Shown here: positions 53,038 through 62,032 of the stretch, piece by piece
Layout of the letters: every line of letters begins with the position of its first letter
Numbering within the stretch: position 1 is the first letter of the stretch
NCBI GenBank assembly: GCA_002708765.1
Contig: PAPD01000021.1
Coordinates: 6,358 to 70,357 of the forward strand
DNA: 64,000 nucleotides
From: Gammaproteobacteria bacterium
GTDB lineage: Bacteria > Pseudomonadota > Gammaproteobacteria > Pseudomonadales > Azotimanducaceae
Direction of reading: 5' to 3'
Made by a program: the position numbers and the translations under genes
Notes under the pieces: generated by a model
Told to the model about the DNA's origin: nothing
Database searches by the model: none
The model's input: only the letters and a program-made list of their open reading frames with translations

Positions 53038-53829
53038 CTAAGATTCTGATAATTCGATCGACTTGAGTTTTGCTAATCGAACGGCTTTTTTAACAGCTTC
53101 CTTAAAATTATCCTCTTTATAAGAATTTAGGGCTGCCTCTGTAGTGCCCCCAGGGGAAGTAACGTTTTCCTTCAGCTTTTTCGGTGTTTCTAACCCCAGA
53201 TCTGCCATCTTTGACGCACCCAAAGCCGTTTGGATAACCAGTTTCTCAACAACTTCTTGATCTAGCCCTTCCTCCCGTCCAGCCTCGATCATATATTCCA
53301 TTAATAGAAAAAAATAGGCAGGACCACTTCCGGAAAGCGCCGTCACAATATTCAGCTCCTGCTCTGAAGTAACCCAAATGGTTTTTCCTATCGAGGCCAT
53401 TATTTTCTCAGCTAGATTTTTCTGAAGTTCTGATACTTCCTTTCTAGCAAACAGACCAGTTATACCGCTCCTTATTAGTGCCGGTGTATTTGGCATTGCT
53501 CTAATGATCGGAGTATTTTCTTTCAAAACAGCTTCTATCTGGTCAATAGTCGTACCAGCCGCAACACTTATAACTAGCCTGTTCTCTAGGTGCTTACTAA
53601 TTTCGATCAACGCTCCCTGAACCTTATCAGGTTTTGTGCAAATGATAACAGTTTCAGCCTTTGAGACTGCATCGATATTACTTTTGGCTGTTTTCGCACC
53701 AAGTTTTTCAGCGATCTTTAACATTTCAGGTTGGGGATCAAACGCGATTAACTCCCAAGAAGAATCTCTAAGGCCTTGGATAAAAGCTTGCGCGATTTTT
53801 CCAGCTCCTATAAAGGCTATTCTAGACAA
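53038..53829 (-). CDS. proC: Pyrroline-5-carboxylate reductase
   Basis: IAFIGAGKIAQAFIQGL; RAMPNTPALIRSGITGL; ALSGSGPAYFFLLMEYMIEAG; VTSPGGTTEAAL. Confidence 0.97.
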   Translation of the reverse strand: MSRIAFIGAGKIAQAFIQGLRDSSWELIAFDPQPEMLKIAEKLGAKTAKSNIDAVSKAETVIICTKPDKVQGALIEISKHLENRLVISVAAGTTIDQIEAVLKENTPIIRAMPNTPALIRSGITGLFARKEVSELQKNLAEKIMASIGKTIWVTSEQELNIVTALSGSGPAYFFLLMEYMIEAGREEGLDQEVVEKLVIQTALGASKMADLGLETPKKLKENVTSPGGTTEAALNSYKEDNFKEAVKKAVRLAKLKSIELSES

Positions 53830-53841
53830 CTAGTTCTCCAT

Positions 53842-54543
53842 TCATGCTTTTTCCTTAATTCTCATTCCAAAAATTTTGGATCCTATTCTGATCCAGGTTG
53901 CTCCTTCTCTTATTGCGGATACGAAGTCAGCACTCATCCCCATAGACAGATGCCTGCATTCCTCAAATCCGTAATTTGATCTCAGTTGGTCTCCAATTTG
54001 CTTCAATTCTCTAAAAGATAGTTCAGATTGGAGGTCTGTTTCCGATAGAGATGGAATTGCCATCAAGCCCGCCATACAGAGCCTAGGCAGGCTATTTATT
54101 TTTCGTGCTAATTTTGAAATCTCCTCGGGCATTACTCCTCTTTTTCGTTTATCTCGAGAAATATTGACTTGAATTAAAATCTTTAAATCCTCTTTGGCGT
54201 TTTCGCGTTGTTCTGACAACCTTCTAGCAACCTTTTCGCTATCAATCGAGTGAACCCAACTGAATTTATTTGCGATTTCTTTTGTCTTTTTGCTTTGAAT
54301 AGCTCCTATATAGTGCCAATTTGCGTTCGGTAACTGAGTGATTTTATCTTTGGCTTCTTGCAGGTAGCTTTCTCCGAATTCCAATTGTCCTTCCGAGTAC
54401 GCGGCTTTTATCGCGTTCATGTTTTGTGCCTTAGACACTGCTAGCAGTTTAACGGAATCCGGAGGTCGTCCTGAGGATTTGCAGGCTGTCAGAATCTCTG
54501 CTCTCAAATTCATTAGGTTCTTCTTGATCGATTTGGAGTTCAT
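53842..54543 (-). CDS. yggS: YggS family PLP homeostasis protein
   Basis: LLAVSKAQNMNAIKAAYSEGQLEFGESYLQEA; WHYIGAIQSKK; SMGMSADFVSAIREGATWIRIGSKIFG. Confidence 0.96.
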   Translation of the reverse strand: MNSKSIKKNLMNLRAEILTACKSSGRPPDSVKLLAVSKAQNMNAIKAAYSEGQLEFGESYLQEAKDKITQLPNANWHYIGAIQSKKTKEIANKFSWVHSIDSEKVARRLSEQRENAKEDLKILIQVNISRDKRKRGVMPEEISKLARKINSLPRLCMAGLMAIPSLSETDLQSELSFRELKQIGDQLRSNYGFEECRHLSMGMSADFVSAIREGATWIRIGSKIFGMRIKEKA

Positions 54544-54550
54544 CTGACAA

Positions 54551-54934
54551 TTACTTTCGAAGCCAGGATTCTAATATCAACTTCGCTGCAAAAGAATCGA
54601 TGTCGCTTGCGTTTTGGCCATCACGAGCTTCAAAGGTGGTCAAGCGCTCGTCAAACATTTCGCTGGTTATCTTGTATCGATCTGATATTCTGCGGGAAAA
54701 TTTCTCTGCTCTCTTGCTCATCTGGCTGACGCTTCCGTCCATGTTTATAGGCAATCCCACCACAAAGCTTAAAGGTTCCCACTCGAAGACCAATTTGTCT
54801 AATTCTGTCCACCGAGGAATACCATTATTTGCTATTACAGTTCCAACAGGAGTAGCTGTCTTAGTGATTACCTGTCCTACTGAGATCCCGATTTTCGTTG
54901 TTCCGAAGTCGAAGCCCATAATTACAGAAGTCAT
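54551..54934 (-). CDS. ruvX: RuvX/YqgF family Holliday junction resolvase-like protein
   Basis: IMGFDFGTTKIGISVGQ; FVVGLPINMDGS; DERLTTFEA. Confidence 0.95.
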   Translation of the reverse strand: MTSVIMGFDFGTTKIGISVGQVITKTATPVGTVIANNGIPRWTELDKLVFEWEPLSFVVGLPINMDGSVSQMSKRAEKFSRRISDRYKITSEMFDERLTTFEARDGQNASDIDSFAAKLILESWLRK

Positions 54935-55480
54935 TTAACCATGTCCAGTTTCTTTAGAGAGCAAATTTAGATCAATACCCATTGATCTGGCGGCAATATT
55001 GCACTTATCTTCGTGCGGGATTTCAAAAATAATTTCGCTTAAAAATGGTACGACCAGCCATATATTGGAAATCAATTCGTTTTCCAGTTGTCCCGGACCC
55101 CAACCTGCGTACCCGAATCCGGCAACGATATGAGTCGGCATCCCATCCGAGGCGAGAATTTTTTCTGAGTAGCCTGATAGAGAAACATATTGATTGATTT
55201 TGTGGGATTGCTCGTTCCCATAATCGTTAGTATGAAGTAAAAAAAGCCGATCTCTTTCTACTGGCCCTGTCTCTAGAACTTCTATTTGTGGAGCATCAGT
55301 ACTGCGTGCTGTTTCAAGAAAATCTTTGAATTTAATATTTAGTGGCTTGTTAATAACCAGTCCGAAAGCCCCGCTTTTACTATGTTCGATTATTAAAGTA
55401 ATAGTATTTGCAAAATAATCCTCAACCTCATTATGAAGAGAAACTATAAGGTGCCCTGAAAGCTCACTAATATCAGACAT
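54935..55480 (-). CDS. yqgE: YqgE/AlgH family protein
   Basis: SGHLIVSLHNEVEDYFANTITLIIEHSKSGAFGLVINKPL; AGFGYAGWGPGQLENEL. Confidence 0.96.
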   Translation of the reverse strand: MSDISELSGHLIVSLHNEVEDYFANTITLIIEHSKSGAFGLVINKPLNIKFKDFLETARSTDAPQIEVLETGPVERDRLFLLHTNDYGNEQSHKINQYVSLSGYSEKILASDGMPTHIVAGFGYAGWGPGQLENELISNIWLVVPFLSEIIFEIPHEDKCNIAARSMGIDLNLLSKETGHG

Positions 55481-55481
55481 T

Positions 55482-56252
55482 CTATCCTGTTTCCCAATAA
55501 GAATTTTTTCGGAATTGCCATATCCGGATTATTTCTAATAAATCAATTTCTTTTTCCATTTCCTTTGGAAAAGGGGCAAAGGGAGCTGCCATTTGAACGA
55601 TCGAGAGAGCTGCCCTATCGAGCACCTCATGACCTGAAGTCTCTACGATTCTAACCTCCTTCAAATTACCGTTCGGTAGAATTGAAGCTAGCAAGAGAAG
55701 AGAACCATACAGTTTTTTTCTTTTTGCCTCCTGCGGATAATTGAGATTGCCAATTTTTTCGACTTTTCTTTCCCAGGAATTTAGATACAGCCGAGTGATC
55801 GTTCCAATTTGTGGATCCCTATCTATAGTTCGGATCCTTTCCCCCTGGTTCGAATAGAAGCTATCCTGTTCAGATTTGATTTGTTCGGTAAGCAAGTATT
55901 CTAGATCGTTTGATATCTTTTCTGATAACTTTTGTTCTTTTTTTACCGTATGAGTATCTCCAGAGTCACTAACTTCTTTGGGGGATAACTTTCTTGAGGG
56001 GTCCTTTTCGCTAATGATAGTTGCAGAGGGGTTTGCCTGGCTCTGATCGTCATAACTACCAATCTCCATACTGAGATTTCCGTCCCGTTCTCTTGAGTCG
56101 AGAGGAGACACTTCAATCGAAAATTGAGGAGAAAGTTTTTCGTGTTCGGCTTTCGGGAAATAAAATAACACCAAATAGTGTGCTACTAGCGATACAAGAA
56201 ATGCCAGTCCTAGTCGAACCTGAGGAATGAATGTGAGATGGGTGCTATTCAA
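55482..56252 (-). CDS. TonB family energy transducer
   Basis: N-terminal TM; C-terminal NYPQEAKRKKLYGSLLLLASILPNGNLKEVRIVETSGHEVLDRAALSIVQMAAPFAPFP; adjacent to gshB. Confidence 0.92.
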   Translation of the reverse strand: MNSTHLTFIPQVRLGLAFLVSLVAHYLVLFYFPKAEHEKLSPQFSIEVSPLDSRERDGNLSMEIGSYDDQSQANPSATIISEKDPSRKLSPKEVSDSGDTHTVKKEQKLSEKISNDLEYLLTEQIKSEQDSFYSNQGERIRTIDRDPQIGTITRLYLNSWERKVEKIGNLNYPQEAKRKKLYGSLLLLASILPNGNLKEVRIVETSGHEVLDRAALSIVQMAAPFAPFPKEMEKEIDLLEIIRIWQFRKNSYWETG

Positions 56253-56269
56253 TTGGAATAGGTCTGTAT

Positions 56270-57223
56270 TTAATCCGCAAGGATTTCTTTTTCGATGAAT
56301 TTCATATAGTCGCTACCTATATCTATGCTAAACCATTCGTTGAGCTCAATAATGCAGGTAGGACAGGTAACATTAATTTCTGTTAAAAAATCTCCTATCA
56401 CATCTATGCCCACAAAAAATAGGCCCTTCTCGCGCAAAGCATCACCTAATTCGTTACAAATAAAAAAGTCTCGTTCAGTTAAATCTCGTCCTACCCCTTT
56501 ACCTCCGGCTGCAAGATTACCCCTTGTTTCTCCGGAAGAAGGAACTCTGGCGAGACCATAAGGAATGGGGGTTCCGTTTATTAGTATTATTCTAGTATCG
56601 CCTTTGGCTATTTCGGGAATAAATTCTTGTCCAATTATTTGAACTCGACCGTCTTCTGTTAAATTCTCTAGGATGACTGACAGATTATGTTCTTGAGGTT
56701 TTGCTCGAAAAATAGATTGGCCACCCATACCATCAAGTGGTTTGAAAACAACGTCCTGGTGTTTCTCGTAAAACGATCGAAGGTGCTTCTGATTGCTGCT
56801 GACAATGTGGGGAGGGCAGCAGTTTGGGAATTCAAGAGCGAAGAGTTTTTCATTACAATCTCTGATACTTCTAGGCCTATTTAATACTGGGGTACCAAGC
56901 TTTTCGGCGAATTCAAGAAGGTATGTCGAATAAATATAATCCATATTAAAGGGAGGGTCTTTCCGCATTAAAATAGCATCAAATTCCATGGAGGAAGAAA
57001 TTCTAGAGTCACTGATGGAATACCATTCGGATTTTTTTTCACGCAAATTTACCAAATCATTTGAAATCCATAACGTCCCATTTTCCAGATAGAGATCTTT
57101 TTGTGTAAAAATAGAAATTTCCCACCCTCTATTTTGTGCGGCGTTCATAATCGCCAGGGTAGAATCCTTCGCTGGATTTATAGTTTTGGGTGGGTCCATG
57201 AGTACCCCCAATGAATAGCTCAA
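56270..57223 (-). CDS. gshB: Glutathione synthetase
   Basis: GVLMDPPKTINPAKDSTLAIMNAAQNRG; MRKDPPFNMDYIYSTYLLE; VFKPLDGMGGQSIFR. Confidence 0.98.
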   Translation of the reverse strand: MSYSLGVLMDPPKTINPAKDSTLAIMNAAQNRGWEISIFTQKDLYLENGTLWISNDLVNLREKKSEWYSISDSRISSSMEFDAILMRKDPPFNMDYIYSTYLLEFAEKLGTPVLNRPRSIRDCNEKLFALEFPNCCPPHIVSSNQKHLRSFYEKHQDVVFKPLDGMGGQSIFRAKPQEHNLSVILENLTEDGRVQIIGQEFIPEIAKGDTRIILINGTPIPYGLARVPSSGETRGNLAAGGKGVGRDLTERDFFICNELGDALREKGLFFVGIDVIGDFLTEINVTCPTCIIELNEWFSIDIGSDYMKFIEKEILAD

Positions 57224-57373
57224 AAAAACCTCCTCTACGCAAAAAATGATTTAATTTTGGATAGTTAATCTCCCTATTGTAAAGGCTTGGAGAGGAACGA
57301 CCTAGGCACTTTTTAAAAATCACGATTACGTCAGCTCGATTTTATGGCAGCATAAGAATTATTTGCTGGGGCC

Positions 57374-57766
57374 TTGCAGGAAAAAATGGAGAACTTAATG
57401 GAAAATGAGTTGGTTGGGAGAAAAATACTGGTTGTTGATGATTCTCCTAGCATTAGACGGACCGCGAAAATTTTTCTCGAGGAATTCGGAGCTGATGTTG
57501 CTGCCGCGAGCACAAGTTTCGAAGCCTTAGCGATAATCGCTGATTTTTGTCCCGATTCAATGCTTATAGATGAATCTATGCCTCGATTCAATGCTTATGA
57601 TTTTTCAGCGCTGTTAGGTCGAATTAACAGATATTCGAAGATAAGACTTATCAGCCTCTCTTCGAGGTCGGATCGAACTGATCCGGCAAAGATCAAGAAA
57701 AATGGTTTTTGGAGCAGTGTTTCCAAGCCTTTCACCAAAGAAGACTTATACTTGGTAATACACTAA
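57374..57766 (+). CDS. PilG-like single-domain response regulator
   Basis: ILVVDDSPSIRRTAKIFLEEFGADVAAASTSFEALAIIADFCPDSMLIDESMPRFNAY...SKPFTKEDL; divergent from gshB as pilG is in Pseudomonas. Confidence 0.88.
   Translation: MQEKMENLMENELVGRKILVVDDSPSIRRTAKIFLEEFGADVAAASTSFEALAIIADFCPDSMLIDESMPRFNAYDFSALLGRINRYSKIRLISLSSRSDRTDPAKIKKNGFWSSVSKPFTKEDLYLVIH
57553..57598 (+). repeat. 15-bp exact direct repeat CGATTCAATGCTTAT (57553-57567 and 57584-57598) inside the receiver gene
   Basis: Directly read; the 31-nt offset means the two copies are translated in different frames. Confidence 0.95.
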
Positions 57767-58074
57767 TTTCTAGATTGGTGGAGCATATCTAGAGCCTTAT
57801 TTTAAAAACTATTATTTTGTTCACCACTAAATTAAAGAACGACAATTAAGAAAACCCTTTTAATTGAATATTGATACACGATATTCACCAGTAATTTTTT
57901 TTTAAAATACCAAAACCTGTTCGCGAAATTCCGATTTGAATATTTTAGAAGATATTCATTTAATAGGAGATTTTTCTGCTTCTATTACATTTATGCCTCG
58001 TGACGCTTTATTATTTTATTTAGAATCAGATAATTAGCTGCCATAAGATGAAGTTTCGTTAGAGGGCCCTCAAT

Positions 58075-59484
58075 TTGACTGATGATGTAATAACTAGCAA
58101 AGCAGGAGGTTATTTTCCGGAGGTCCTAATGTTGGCAGGCCAATTGTTACTGTTGTTGACATTGCTTACGTATTTTGTGGTTCATTTAAAGGAAAGAGCA
58201 ATCGATAATGCAATTACACTCGTAGCTGAGTCGGGGACACTATCTATACTTAGCCCGGATAAGGGAAATAATTACAAAGACATTCAATTTACTGAATTCC
58301 AAAAAGCGGAAATTAATACTGCGATCGAATTTTTTTCGGGAAATCTTACCACCTCGGTTCTAGTGAATTTCTGGCAGATCCCATCGAGTTTAATCCTGAG
58401 GGTGCATGAGAGAGGAGAAGCTCTGATTTCTTCTATGTCGTTAGCTAAAAATTGGCTAAAGGATATGGAATCATCGAATTACGATAATGCGAATATTGAA
58501 ATTGACCAACAATTGATCTATCAGGAACTTAACAGTCTCGTGAAGTATTTGATAATCAAGAATATCTCTCCAAATCAAATCGTTGCGATGCAGAGACAAA
58601 GCCTGCTATTATCAAAATTAGTTAACGTTATGTTTTATATAGAAAAAAATGGGTCTAACCGAGAACTCAGCGCTAGAATTGTAAGCCTGATAGCAGAGTT
58701 TCAGTCGGTCTTAGAAGGGTTTAAGTTAGGGAATAAGAGTGTACTTATCTCGCGAATTAAAGAGCCTGGCGCTTTTGAGCGCCTAATAAAAATAGAAGGC
58801 TTATTTGATTCGTTTAAAAAGAGAGCTCTGAATCTCATCAAAGACGATAGTATTTACAGCGAGACTTCGGAGTTACTTCAGGCAGTTAATACTTCAGCAG
58901 AAACACTTAACAAGGCTTCAGCGAGACTCTTGTCAAGAGCAAAGAAAGTTATTCCAGAATTATCTTCTCTGACAACCAGTAATATTCTTCTTGTTATAGT
59001 GGTAGAAGTGTTTTTTTTGACGTTTTTGTCCTGTTTTTTGTTCATTAGAAAAGTCAGAACCCGACTTTCTAAAGAAGAAATACTCCCTTTTTCCATTGAC
59101 TTAAGTGGTCCGCATGATGAGATATTTAACCCTGGGGATAAGGTCGCTCAATCTTCTTCAGATGAACCTGAGATTTTATTCGAGCGGCTGGAAGAGCTAT
59201 TTTTTGAGCATCTGGATTCTATAGATTCGATAATTGAAGCTCAGGAAAAAGATAGCAGTCTGCTAGAAAAGAAATTAGAGAGCTTGTGTGGATTTCTGAG
59301 TTTCTTGGATCGCGAAGATGATATCCGGGCGGTTAGAGATATTTTTAATCTCGTTAAAGTTTCTAATGAGAGTCAACAAGGATCCCTTTCTGCTACTCTG
59401 ATTCTTGAAATTAGAGATATTCAAAGTACTCTTAGATTAGTCAATGTTAAAGATGATCTCTCTAACCAGAGTTTGTCTGGTTAA
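58075..59484 (+). CDS. PilJ-like periplasmic sensor lacking the methyl-accepting domain
   Basis: N-terminal TM, PilJ-type segment QIVAMQRQSLLLSKLVNVM...FQSVLEGFKLGN...LLQAVNTSAETLNKASARLL, second TM NILLVIVVEVFFLTFLSCFLFIRK, then a tail of about 140 aa with no MCP hairpin; TTG start. Confidence 0.75.
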   Translation: MTDDVITSKAGGYFPEVLMLAGQLLLLLTLLTYFVVHLKERAIDNAITLVAESGTLSILSPDKGNNYKDIQFTEFQKAEINTAIEFFSGNLTTSVLVNFWQIPSSLILRVHERGEALISSMSLAKNWLKDMESSNYDNANIEIDQQLIYQELNSLVKYLIIKNISPNQIVAMQRQSLLLSKLVNVMFYIEKNGSNRELSARIVSLIAEFQSVLEGFKLGNKSVLISRIKEPGAFERLIKIEGLFDSFKKRALNLIKDDSIYSETSELLQAVNTSAETLNKASARLLSRAKKVIPELSSLTTSNILLVIVVEVFFLTFLSCFLFIRKVRTRLSKEEILPFSIDLSGPHDEIFNPGDKVAQSSSDEPEILFERLEELFFEHLDSIDSIIEAQEKDSSLLEKKLESLCGFLSFLDREDDIRAVRDIFNLVKVSNESQQGSLSATLILEIRDIQSTLRLVNVKDDLSNQSLSG

Positions 59485-59839
59485 GCGAATGCGTTAAATT
59501 AGTCCTATTTTAAGGGCGGTGGAAAAAATTAGATTTTCTGACATTCGTTTCATTCGAGCAAACATGTACCAATAAGTTCTTTGTAAATGCACCGTAAATC
59601 GAAGAGACTTTGTTTTATGAAGACACAATCTCTTTGGTTGGCACCTGCTTACTTAAAAGAAATAGTGGTGTCTTATTTCGAAGGAACAGTTCTTTGGGTG
59701 TTTAATGAATATCTCACTAGATCGAGTTCGCGGTCATTTGGCGGGAACTAATGCCCATGTTTTTTAATATTTTCCCAGTAAGTGAACACGCACATACATG
59801 GAGTTCAGCTAAATTCTTATTAATCTCAAGGTGATTGGG

Positions 59840-60556
59840 TCAAAATTCTCCGGCTGCGTTGTATAACATTGAAATAGCTACTATTGGCGCCGTCTCAGCT
59901 CTAAGAATGCGATCTCCGAATTTAACTGGAATAGCCCCCTCTCTAATGCTCAAGTCTAATTCGCTTTGACTAAAACCTCCTTCCGGCCCTATCAGTAAAT
60001 ATACTGAACTATTTTCGGTGAGAGTGGCCTCGAGTTTTTTACCAGTTTGGATAGCTATGAATGCTTGCTCCTTTGATCTTTTGAACCAGTTTTCCATAGA
60101 AATTGGTTCGTTAATAATTGGAATTAAGTTGAGTCCGCTTTGTTCGCAGGCAAAGATAGCCAGTTTTTGCCAATGTTGTTTTTTTTTTGCAATCAGTTTT
60201 TTTGGAACCGAACAAAAATCGCTAAATATAGGAGTGATTTCCGAGACCCCCAGTTCCGTGCATTTGGTTATCGCGCTATTCATTGCTTCTCTCTTTAGAA
60301 CACACATACCCAGCTTTATCTTAATCCTAGGCGTTTTTGTGCTCTGAGAGATATCAATAATTTTTATCTTTGTTTTCTGTGCGCAGGTCTCGTCTATTTT
60401 TCCCAAAAATTCGGGTCCGGTGCCATTGAATAAGGTAACTAAGTCATCTCTTTTTTTTCTAAGCACTTTTGCAAGATGGTGGTGTTGTTGATTCTCTAGC
60501 AGAATGGTTTGTCCTACCCCTATCTTAGAGTTGATATAAAACCTCGGTATTCTCAA
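59840..60556 (-). CDS. rsmE: 16S rRNA (uracil(1498)-N(3))-methyltransferase
   Basis: HHLAKVLRKKRDDLVTLFNGTG; TKCTELGVSEITPIFSDFC; LLIGPEGGFSQSELDL; FGDRILRAETAPIVAISML. Confidence 0.96.
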   Translation of the reverse strand: MRIPRFYINSKIGVGQTILLENQQHHHLAKVLRKKRDDLVTLFNGTGPEFLGKIDETCAQKTKIKIIDISQSTKTPRIKIKLGMCVLKREAMNSAITKCTELGVSEITPIFSDFCSVPKKLIAKKKQHWQKLAIFACEQSGLNLIPIINEPISMENWFKRSKEQAFIAIQTGKKLEATLTENSSVYLLIGPEGGFSQSELDLSIREGAIPVKFGDRILRAETAPIVAISMLYNAAGEF

Positions 60557-60702
60557 ATTTCAAATTCCCGGGTTCCAAAATATCTTTACAGTGGAGGTTC
60601 CTCTATTTTGAGGGCAAAAGTGCACTCTGGATGCTTTAAGTATTCCGAAGTTCTTCTTGGACAGAAAAAATTCGAGTTTGATATTCGCCTTTTTACTTTT
60701 CA

Positions 60703-61866
60703 CTATTTTAACGCCTGGGACAATAATTCCTTTTTATCGGTTATTTCCCAAGGAAAGCCATCCTCTTCTCGTCCAAAATGGCCGTATGCAGCTGTTTTCT
60801 GGTAGATCGGGTTTTCAAGATCAAGCATTTGTATCAATCCTTTTGGCCTGAGATCAAAATGGGTACCTATTAACTCTTCAATGATTTCTTCTTTTATCCG
60901 GTTCGTCCCGAAAGTGTTTACATTAACTGAGGTAGGCTCGGCAACTCCGATCGCATAGGAGATCTGAATTTCACACTTGGTTGCTAATCCTGCTGCGACT
61001 ATATTCTTGGCTACATATCTGCCAGCATAAGCTGCACTGCGGTCTACTTTCGAGGGATCCTTTCCAGAGAATGCCCCGCCACCGTGTCTAGCCATTCCGC
61101 CATAGGTATCAACGATAATTTTCCGTCCTGTAACACCGCAATCGCCCACCGGGCCTCCTATGACGAAGTTGCCGGTGGGATTGATAAAAACCTTTGTATC
61201 TTTTTTTATCCATTCCGCAGGCAACGTCGGTTTAACGATTTCGTCCATAACTGCTTCTCTAATTTCCTTCTGACTTATTCCTTCAGCGTGCTGGGTTGAA
61301 AACACTATGGCTTCTAGTCCAAAAGGTTTCCCATCGTCGTCATATTTAAAAGATAATTGACTCTTTGCGTCTGGTCTAAAGAATTCCACCTTCCCGGATT
61401 TTCTAACCTCAGCTTGTTTTTTTACGAGTCTGTGGGAATAAGTGATAGGAGCAGGCATAAGGACTTCGGTTTCGTCTGAGGCGAAACCAAACATTAAACC
61501 TTGATCGCCAGCCCCTTGATCTTTATCCAAGCTTTCATTCACTCCTATGGCAATATCTTGAGATTGCTTCCCGATAACATTTATTATTGCGCAAGAATTC
61601 CCGTCGAAACCCTTATCGGATTGGTCATAGCCAATTTCGCACACGACATCTCGACAGACTTTTTCGATTTCTACTGATGCGCTAGACGATATTTCTCCGG
61701 CTACCACTACCATTCCTGTTTTAACCAAGGTTTCGCAGGCTACCCGAGCCTTATTATCCTGCTTTAGGAAGGCGTCAAGTATTGCATCCGAAATCTGATC
61801 AGCCATTTTGTCAGGGTGTCCCTCACTTACAGATTCTGAAGTGAATGTAGAATTTCTTGCCATCAA
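60703..61866 (-). CDS. metK: S-adenosylmethionine synthase
   Basis: [67 protein letters not shown]. Confidence 0.99.
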   Translation of the reverse strand: MMARNSTFTSESVSEGHPDKMADQISDAILDAFLKQDNKARVACETLVKTGMVVVAGEISSSASVEIEKVCRDVVCEIGYDQSDKGFDGNSCAIINVIGKQSQDIAIGVNESLDKDQGAGDQGLMFGFASDETEVLMPAPITYSHRLVKKQAEVRKSGKVEFFRPDAKSQLSFKYDDDGKPFGLEAIVFSTQHAEGISQKEIREAVMDEIVKPTLPAEWIKKDTKVFINPTGNFVIGGPVGDCGVTGRKIIVDTYGGMARHGGGAFSGKDPSKVDRSAAYAGRYVAKNIVAAGLATKCEIQISYAIGVAEPTSVNVNTFGTNRIKEEIIEELIGTHFDLRPKGLIQMLDLENPIYQKTAAYGHFGREEDGFPWEITDKKELLSQALK

Positions 61867-62032
61867 GTTAGCCTTTTAAAAAAAGCCTATGTTACTAGTT
61901 GTTAATTTAGAATCACAGATTTCTGATCAATAATGTTTCAACAGCATAATAAAAGTTACTCAATCTTTGTCCTCACCATTGATGATTGGTCGGTCCTAAG
62001 AGAAAATACATTTTTTTTTGGATATTTCCCCA

